From assembly GCA_010405405.1 (NCBI GenBank), contig MU004237.1, positions 2,181,345 through 2,245,344 of the forward strand: a DNA stretch of 64,000 nt, read 5' to 3'. The notes under the pieces were generated by a model. That model saw only the letters and a program-made list of their open reading frames with translations, was not told where the DNA came from and did no database searches. Positions 57,282 to 64,000 of this stretch are shown one piece after another; within the stretch, counting starts at the first letter, position 1; each line of letters starts with the position of its first letter. Made by a program: the position numbers and the translations under genes. Source of the stretch: Microthyrium microscopicum (taxonomy: Eukaryota; Ascomycota; Dothideomycetes; Microthyriales; Microthyriaceae).

Positions 57282-60200
57282 ATGTACTGGCCCATTGGAG
57301 CTCCGCGAGTCTATGCCGCAAGCCAGCATCAGCTCGATACCTCGAGAAATAGACGTAAATCATCCACACAATTGTCTGACGATGGCGCCCCTAAAGCTAG
57401 ACGAAGGTCATCGACTTTGGCCCTAGACAGTGACGAGAAAGAGTCTATCTTGGGCGCAAAAATCATTGGTGTTCGTCTGAGTCGCAATGGTAATTTGTTT
57501 GTGACCATCACTCAGTCAACCTTGACACTTTGGCAAACAAAGGTAGGCCACCAAACGTTATGTCTTAGAGCTTATTAGCTAACGACATACAGCCTACTAC
57601 TGTAGTCGCGTCGGTCTTACGCTCGTCCAATTCCCTCAAAACATATGGCGAAAATGTCGATGTTCTACTTCGTCCAGACACCGCGATCATCGTCATTCAA
57701 ACGGCGCTCGGCTACCTCATAACGTACTCCCTATCGACCGACTCCCAAGCGCGGCTCTACCAGCCAATCCTCCCAGAGCATCATCCACAGAACCGTCGAA
57801 AAAGTATAATTGGCAATGTAGCGTCGGTGGATCCTTTCGCTGGCCCTGGAGAGGCGCAAGGCATCCGAGAATTCACTATCAAATTCCGCATGGTCATTAA
57901 GGTTGATGCAGGAGTGTCCAAAGCCATCGCCCTAGATGACGAGCTCATTGTTGCAACGGAGATGCCTCCAGCTATTCAATGTGTACGATGGATACCCAAT
58001 GAGAAAGGATCTCAGGCCACAACCGCGCTGCTTAAATCAATGTCTTGGATTTCCAAAAGTACGCATATCAAGGAAATCATCCATGATCGCCCTATGAATC
58101 TATCAGTGTGGATTACAAGTGATGGGAAAGGCTATGCTGTTCAGAAACCGCAATCTGCTAATCCGTCAGAGCCGTCAGACTTGTTCCAAGGCCATTGTTT
58201 TCATGATCCTGAAAGTGATGACAGCAGAGCTACCAAGGCTGCAATCAGCGCAAGATTCTCTCTGATTGCTGTTAGCTGCGTGGACAGTGATATTCTCGTT
58301 TATACAGCTCGAGATTATGCTGGTCATATCCCACTGTCTCACAAGCTGTCCTTGCCAGTTTCTCGGACAAGCGCTGGGGCTGTAACATGCTTATCTTACT
58401 CCCCAGATGGATATGCCTTGTTTGTAGGATATGAAAAGGGATGGGCCATCTGGAGTGTATACGGCAAATTAGGAGCCTGTAGTTTCGCCTCAGACAAGAA
58501 GATATCCACTTCAGCCGACGAGTCCTGGCTACTTGGTGTCAAAGAAGCATTCTGGATTGGATCAGGCTCGCAGCTTATAATGTTGAGTCCCAACGACAAT
58601 CGTCTTTGGGCCTTGGATATGGCTAGAAGTGCAGTAACAGGATGCTTTTCATCTGCCAATGTTGCTAGATCATTACTTCAAACTCCTACCGGTTTCATGA
58701 TTTATCGAGGATATGATCTTCCAGATTTAGGAACCGTTTCACTGGAATCAGGTCTTTGGCATCAAGTTCAAATACCAACAGAATACATTCATAGGCAATG
58801 GCCAATCCGAAGTTCTGTTATTTCAGCAGACGGTCGTTATGTTGCCGTTGCTGGTCGTAGAGGCCTGGCTCATTATAGCGTGACTAGTGGAAGATGGAAA
58901 ACGTTTGATGATACATCATCCGAAAATGATTTTACGGTCCGGGGAGGTATGTGCTGGCATCAACATGTATTGATCGCCGCTGTTGAATCTGGAGAAGGAT
59001 TTCAGGTAAGTTCCGGACGCAGCTTACAAGTCTTTGTCTAATATCAATCAGATTAGAGTCTACTCCCGTGAGTCGGCCCTCGACAATGCAATGATAATGC
59101 ACATTCAACAACTACCTGCACCCATCGTCCATCTCGCACCTTCTGGTCAAGACTCACTTTTGGTCTACACTTATGACAACTTGCTCTACCATTACATCAT
59201 CACTGTGTCAAATGCTGCTGTCAATCTTGTTCAAGTGGGAGAGATTCAACTTCATGGCATTATTAGAGCACCTCTTCGAGTTCGAGCTCTGAGCTGGATT
59301 CTCCCTGAGGATCAATTGGGTAATTTCCTCGCACCTTGTGTCACAAACGGCTAACAATGATAGAAAATGGTGATCCATCTCACGATGTGGAAATCGCCAC
59401 GATCTTATTTTTGGTGGATGGTAAGCTTGTCGTGTTACAACCATCTTATCAAGAGAATAAAGAGCTCAAATACGACATGCGAATCATTGCTCAGAACGCC
59501 GAGTATTATGTTTTGATGAGAGATCAGCAATATTTCAACAGCCTCAACCAAAAGGTTCTACCCAAGCTCTCTGAGAATGAAAGTGAAGAGTCATCAGAAA
59601 TATCGAAATATCATCAGAACGACTTGCGAGACTCTCTCTGGTATTTTGATGGTCACGATATGCAAGTTTGGACTGATGCACAAGAACTTTTGGCTTCTGC
59701 TCCTCCTGAACTGGGCAGAGAATTACCTGTGCCCATCCGAATATCAACAGACTTTTATCCCCTTTCGGTTCTGCTCAGCAAAGCCATTCTTTTTGGAATC
59801 GAGCCAGATATGCTCCAGAGGCGTGATATGGGTTTCTCGGTCTTGAGATTCACAACGAGGGTAACAATTGCGTCTCTAATTCATAGTCACTTGCTAACTT
59901 GAGACAGACACAACTATTTCTTCCACAAATTCTTCGACATCACTTATCACAATATAATGCGCCTTCCGCACTATACGTATCACAGAATTATAGCCACCTC
60001 GAATACTTCGCCCACGCTCTTGAGGTCTTACTCCACGACGTGCTAGACGACGAAGTCGACTCCCCACCTGCCCACCCCGAACAAGCTCTCCTCCCATCAG
60101 TCATATCCCTGATCTCATCTTTCGATCAATACCTCGATATTATCGTACAGTGCACTCGAAAGACTGAAGCTCGCTCATGGCAGACTCTCTTTGCCCACCT

Positions 60201-60492
60201 TCCACCACCCAAGCAGCTTTTTGACGAATCACTCGCCAATGGCAATCTCAAAACTGCTGGTGGCTATTTACTAGTCCTGCACACTTTTGAAGAAATGCAA
60301 GCCGAAGATGAAGGCCTGAGCGAAAGGGCTGGTGAAGAGCAGATGCTTGAACTGCTTCAGCGGGCTAAAGATGTTCAGGATTGGGAGCTTTGCAAGGAGT
60401 TGGCGAGGTTCCTGATGGCGATGGACGATAGTGGGACTACTTTGAAGAGAACGTTGTCCAAGGCTGGTTTCAGCATTGCGGTGGGAGAATGA
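57282..60492 (+). CDS. RIC1: RIC1, subunit of the Ric1-Rgp1 GEF for Ypt6/Rab6
   Basis: Five exons (57282-57542, 57593-59005, 59052-59319, 59364-59860, 59908-60492) with introns of 44-50 nt give 1007 aa, close to yeast Ric1 (1056). It begins MYWPIGAPRVYA, the characteristic start of the family. A Ser/Arg-rich insert comes next, then WD-like strands (IIGVRLSRNGNLFVTITQSTLTLW, TCLSYSPDGYALFVGYEKGWAIWS, VISADGRYVAVAGRRGLAHY). The C-terminal helical RIC1 domain has LEYFAHALEVLLHDVLDDEVDS and LARFLMAMDDS. With Rgp1 it activates Ypt6 at the Golgi for endosome-to-Golgi recycling. Exon joins all keep phase. No Rgp1 gene is seen in the window. Confidence 0.94.
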
Positions 60493-61014
60493 TTTCATGA
60501 TGAATTAAGCTTGTGCTTTTTGCAGTGGAGAAGGCATACTCATAATGCTCCAGGCTGGGATTGTGTTGTTTGTTGACAACTGTTGAGATGGCTGCTTCGC
60601 CCATTCTAGGCTTTTGTCTCGCCATACACTCACGATACCTACCTAGAGCTTTACTCACTTGCTCTCCCTCAAATGGCCGTTTCACCAAGGTCTTGAAGAT
60701 CTCGATCAGTCATTTCAAAATCTCGATGATAAAGGCTTAAATCCGCTAAATTCCGAACTCCGATGGAGACACCATCACACCATCTTCACTGGACCACTGC
60801 CGCGTTGGTAATATAGAGTCGTGCAGAGATGATGTCGTAGGCTCGGGCATCTCATAGTAACCGATCCACGGCTCATATACCATTTCAGGTCCGGTTCCCT
60901 GCTCTTTGAAAGGCTATATAAGGACGGAGTTAAGTTGTGGGATGCTGATGCCATACCTGGTACCAAACGACCAAGTGCATACTTAGTCTTGCACAACAAA
61001 AGCTCCCATCAATA
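60493..61014. other. Intergenic region upstream of the MDR reductase
   Basis: It holds the RIC1 3' flank and the promoter of the next gene, with a clear TATA-like box (separate entry). No gene is seen. Confidence 0.5.
60915..60922 (+). promoter_or_regulatory. TATA-like box of the MDR reductase gene
   Basis: GGCTATATAAGGACG lies about 95 nt before the ATG at 61015. Strong TATA boxes are typical of regulated genes in fungi, so this gene may be inducible. Confidence 0.6.
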
Positions 61015-62133
61015 ATGACAGACTCACTCCCAGCCAACCATAAAGCTTTGGTGCAGGAAGTTTACGCTAAGCCACTGGTGGTCAAATCGATACCTACACC
61101 GCGACCTACACCAGGCTCCGCCGTCATCGAAATCCTCCATGCGCCTATCATATCATATACCCGCGACGTGTACAATGGCAAGCGCAAATATCCCTATCCG
61201 ACACCTCTCGTAACAGGCGCCAGCGCCATTGGCCGAGTCGCCGCCACGGGGCCTGATGCGACCTTGCTCAAAGAAGGAGATTTGGTTTACTTTGACTGCA
61301 CTATCCGCGGCCGCGATGATAGTAGTGCTATCATTCTCGCTGGGATCGCAGAAAGTGGTACTGAGGGTAGTCGCATACTGTTCCATGGCGAGTGGCGAGA
61401 TGGCACATTTGCTGAGTATGCCAAGGTACCGCTGGAAAACGTGTTTGTGCTGGATGAGAAGAGACTGTGTGGCAAGCCGGCAGATGGTGGGCTCGGCTAT
61501 CAATTGGAGCAGATGAGTTGGCTCTTGCAGGTACTGGTGCCGTATGGTGGTCTAAAGAGCATTGGACTTCAGGCCGGTGAGACGGTCATCGTGGCGCCTG
61601 CAACTGGTGGGTTTGGCTCGGCAGCTGTGGTCATTGCGTTGGCGATGGGAGCCAGAGTCATTGCAATGGGCAGAAGCGCAGAAAAGCTTGCGGATTTGAA
61701 GGCCCTCAGTTCCAGAGTGGAAACCGTGCAGATGACAGGAGAATTGGGATCTGACGTGGCGGCATTGAAGAAGTTTGGCAAGATCAACGCGTTTCTCGAT
61801 ATCTCGCCGGCGGAGGCTGAAGGTTCAACACATTTCAAAGCAGCAATTCTTAGCCTGGCACCAGAAGGACGCGTTAGTCTTATGGGAGGCTTGCTGAACG
61901 ACGTTGCTATCCCCCATCGCTTCGTTATGAGATTTGACATCACCTTGCGAGGCAAGTGGATGTACTCGCGAGCAGATATCCTTTCCCTGATCGATATGAT
62001 GACGGCTGGTGTTTTGAATTTCCGCGATATTGTCAACATCCGTGGCACATATAATCTGGAAGATTGGGAGAAAGCGCTGGAATTGGCAGCAAACTCTGGC
62101 AAGCTTGGTGAATTGGTCGTGTTCTCTCCGTAA
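61015..62133 (+). CDS. MDR-family NAD(P)-dependent reductase, without zinc site
   Basis: This is an intronless gene of 372 aa. The N-terminal GroES-like part is followed by a Rossmann fold with VIVAPATGGFGSAAVVIALA (about 191-210) and ARVIAMGRSAEKLADLKAL, where the Arg/Ser after the second strand suggests NADP(H) use. The catalytic-zinc motif GHE of classic alcohol dehydrogenases is replaced by TGASAIG, and there is no four-Cys structural zinc lobe, so it is of the quinone-reductase or enoyl-reductase type rather than a zinc alcohol dehydrogenase. The region VFVLDEKRLCGK...YQLEQMSWLLQVLVPYGGL is typical of fungal members acting on secondary-metabolite or xenobiotic substrates. The actual substrate is not known. 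It is convergent with the F-box-like gene. Confidence 0.9.
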   Translation: MTDSLPANHKALVQEVYAKPLVVKSIPTPRPTPGSAVIEILHAPIISYTRDVYNGKRKYPYPTPLVTGASAIGRVAATGPDATLLKEGDLVYFDCTIRGRDDSSAIILAGIAESGTEGSRILFHGEWRDGTFAEYAKVPLENVFVLDEKRLCGKPADGGLGYQLEQMSWLLQVLVPYGGLKSIGLQAGETVIVAPATGGFGSAAVVIALAMGARVIAMGRSAEKLADLKALSSRVETVQMTGELGSDVAALKKFGKINAFLDISPAEAEGSTHFKAAILSLAPEGRVSLMGGLLNDVAIPHRFVMRFDITLRGKWMYSRADILSLIDMMTAGVLNFRDIVNIRGTYNLEDWEKALELAANSGKLGELVVFSP

Positions 62134-62415
62134 TAAGGATCATATAGGCATGTATACTCTGTATCTGAGAGGGTAAATACATAAATGTAGAAGCGAACCA
62201 TAGGATGCTCTGAATGGATGCTTTGTGTGTCAATCATACAATAGTGAGGAGCGTAGTGAACAGGTGATCCGCTGGGCGCCCATGCATTTGAAGGTTGAAC
62301 GCAGGGTGTCATCTAATAGCGTTATATATTTCTAGCTTGGTGAGGTGGATTCTTGGCATCATCAATTGCTCGTGGTGATAGAGATGATTGCTATGCTAAT
62401 ATAGGCTGTGTATAT

Positions 62416-64000
62416 CTAAGAGTCGTACAGGTAGTCGACCTCATATTCCAGCCCTGGACCAAATACGACTACTTCCTTCTTGTCATTTTTACATATGGCC
62501 GAGAAGTTTTCGGCGTGGATGGACACCGAAGCAGTAATCGCGTGGTTGCGAAGCATTGCACAGAACTGTTTCAATGCTTGTCGTTGTCTGACCTTTTCCT
62601 CATCTCCATGAAGCCAGAGAAAGCTTCCCCTTCCACAGTCTTGGAAGCTAATTTTCAGCTGGAGGGTTTCAAGGTTGAAATGTTTGCGGATTAAAGCAAA
62701 TAGTGATAGAACGCTCGGCCAATCCTCCTTGGTGAGAGTTTGCTTTAGAACAGATCTCTCGTGACATAGATACCTCGATGTCCCGGTGGTTCCTGGAAGG
62801 CCGATAAAATTGAGATGGAGCTTTTTGATAGAATAAAGCCCCTGGGAAGGGATTGCACCAATTTCGTTACAGATATCCGCTGCGGAACCAGACGCTTCGA
62901 ACGAATTTTGCCCGTAAAAGATATGAAGAGCCTCGTCTCTTGTTATTGTATTGACTGCGAAAAGTGGCGAAGTACGAAGAAGATTACACCTACAGCTGCT
63001 CGAGTATATAGGGTGAATGCTGTCGCAGAAACATAGACTTTGTGTAGGGAACCGCTGATGTATCATTCCTCCACAGTGTCCGCAGCAATTTTTGATATCT
63101 TGGATCCTTCCGCAAAGGGGTAGTGGGATGTTTTTGCCATTACAATCAGCAAGACCGGCATGTGATAGAATCTTTGCCCAGATTTCGGGGGGGATATAAC
63201 GCAATGATGGTGAGCTTGCAGCTCTTTGGTACGGTTTTGAAACTAAGGCGCGACCAGACGCGGAGAGGATATTTTTTATTATGGCAACATGCGCCGCGTC
63301 ACCGTTGTTAGCCATGGGTCCAAGGCTCCAGGGAATTCCTGAAACTAGATTGTAGCAGCTTTCGAAGACTTTGGTGAAATTGACTGAAAATCTTACTGCT
63401 CCAAGGGGTGGTAAAGAGACTGCAGCTACAGCTGCTAACAGTTCGTTCACTTCGTCCAAACTCTGCACAGCCGTAAAGGCGAAGGTAATTTCGACCTCAT
63501 TGTGGCGATTATGTGAGTGATTCGAGTGAAGGAGCTTCGAAAGTGTTGCGCAGGTCTCCTTGAAGGACGAGAGCCTGTCCTGGAAATCCCCTGGTTCACG
63601 GGACTGAGAGAATGTATCATTACTAAGCTCTATTTCTAGTATTCGTAGATAGCTCCAGACGATAGACGGCAAAGTCTTGATCGTATTTACAGTCTTCCAT
63701 GAGGCATGCATCCGAAATCTGTTCTCGCTGTAGAAGATCTGCAGTGTCTCCATGTACAGTGTTTTGCATGTAACGAGTAGCGCTCCTGGAAAGGAAACAT
63801 AGTCTGGCGCGTCAGGGTACTCTCTATATCCAGTCATGTCGTCGTAACTGGAAACCTCCGGACTGAAGTGGTAATTGTGCGACACTTCCAGGTTTATGCA
63901 TGCGAGCTTGAGGGGATATCCACGGACTAGGCCAGTAAGACGCAGTATGGACAATCGGAGTTCCTTGGGAAGGCCAAGCAGCCCAGCAAAGGGTGTGGGC
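62416..64000 (-). CDS. Partial protein with two F-box-like units
   Basis: The minus-strand frame is open from the right edge to the stop at 62416, giving at least 528 residues with the N-terminus missing. The first unit starts near the edge with LPKELRLSILRLTGLV and continues to LLVTCKTLYMETLQIFYSEN and a set of strands (LRILEIEL, AVRFSVNF). A second unit starts with LRYIPPEIWAKILSHAGLAD and repeats the same order: SPLFAVNTITRDEALHIFYG and then KLHLNFIG, LETLQLKISF. Between them CGRIQDIKNCCGHCGGM and CFCDS add a Cys-rich insert only in the second unit. F-box proteins recruit targets to SCF ubiquitin ligases, and many fungal ones are rapidly evolving. The duplication within one chain is inferred from the matching order of motifs. 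Confidence 0.85.
   Translation of the reverse strand, partial: PTPFAGLLGLPKELRLSILRLTGLVRGYPLKLACINLEVSHNYHFSPEVSSYDDMTGYREYPDAPDYVSFPGALLVTCKTLYMETLQIFYSENRFRMHASWKTVNTIKTLPSIVWSYLRILEIELSNDTFSQSREPGDFQDRLSSFKETCATLSKLLHSNHSHNRHNEVEITFAFTAVQSLDEVNELLAAVAAVSLPPLGAVRFSVNFTKVFESCYNLVSGIPWSLGPMANNGDAAHVAIIKNILSASGRALVSKPYQRAASSPSLRYIPPEIWAKILSHAGLADCNGKNIPLPLCGRIQDIKNCCGHCGGMIHQRFPTQSLCFCDSIHPIYSSSCRCNLLRTSPLFAVNTITRDEALHIFYGQNSFEASGSAADICNEIGAIPSQGLYSIKKLHLNFIGLPGTTGTSRYLCHERSVLKQTLTKEDWPSVLSLFALIRKHFNLETLQLKISFQDCGRGSFLWLHGDEEKVRQRQALKQFCAMLRNHAITASVSIHAENFSAICKNDKKEVVVFGPGLEYEVDYLYDS

Overview
The window is nuclear DNA of a filamentous ascomycete (Pezizomycotina). The signs are many short spliceosomal introns (about 42-120 nt, GT...AG, several with CTAAC/CTGAC branch sites), a fungal Zn2Cys6 regulator, fungal-type RSC7, SSK2, GCV1, PET8 and RLI1 genes, and no operons. 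The exon structures given here were read by eye, by joining open frames at GT/AG sites that restore phase and family similarity. A leotiomycete-like relative is a weak guess only.

Layout. At the left edge is the 3' end of a small Cys-containing protein. It is followed by a four-domain RNA-repair type protein (2H, EEP, nucleotidyltransferase, MJ1316/DUF504) and RLI1/ABCE1. From 9.1 to 21.7 kb genes are sparser: a His/Ser-rich conserved fungal protein, about 4 kb without a clear gene, a kinase-like protein, a small mitochondrial protein, an omega-type GST, kynurenine formamidase BNA7 and a secreted Nod19-like protein. From 21.7 to 33.6 kb genes are dense: an orphan coiled-coil protein, the mitochondrial SAM carrier PET8, a WRAP53/TCAB1-like WD40 protein, a secreted Pro/Gln-rich protein, an MFS transporter, V-ATPase subunit C and the glycine-cleavage T protein.

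From 33.6 to 42.4 kb lies a gap of almost 9 kb without a supportable coding gene; its last 1.9 kb is probably the pyrimidine-rich leader of RSC7. RSC7 is followed by a 19-bp minisatellite, the SSK2-type MAPKKK, a Zn2Cys6 regulator, a GFA-family enzyme, RIC1, an MDR reductase and a partial protein with two F-box-like units that runs off the right edge.

The genes are mostly housekeeping functions: ribosome recycling, vacuolar acidification, one-carbon and SAM metabolism, Golgi trafficking, chromatin remodelling and osmostress signalling. They are not a pathway cluster. Divergent pairs (PET8/WRAP53-like, VMA5/GCV1) share short promoters, and several pairs end tail to tail (BNA7/Nod19-like, 45 nt apart). 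No tRNA, rRNA, CRISPR or intact mobile element was recognised. The best leads are the four-domain RNA-repair protein and two places where coding-like sequence continues in frame after the annotated stop (RSC7, with a C2H2-like finger, and SSK2, with an acidic tail).
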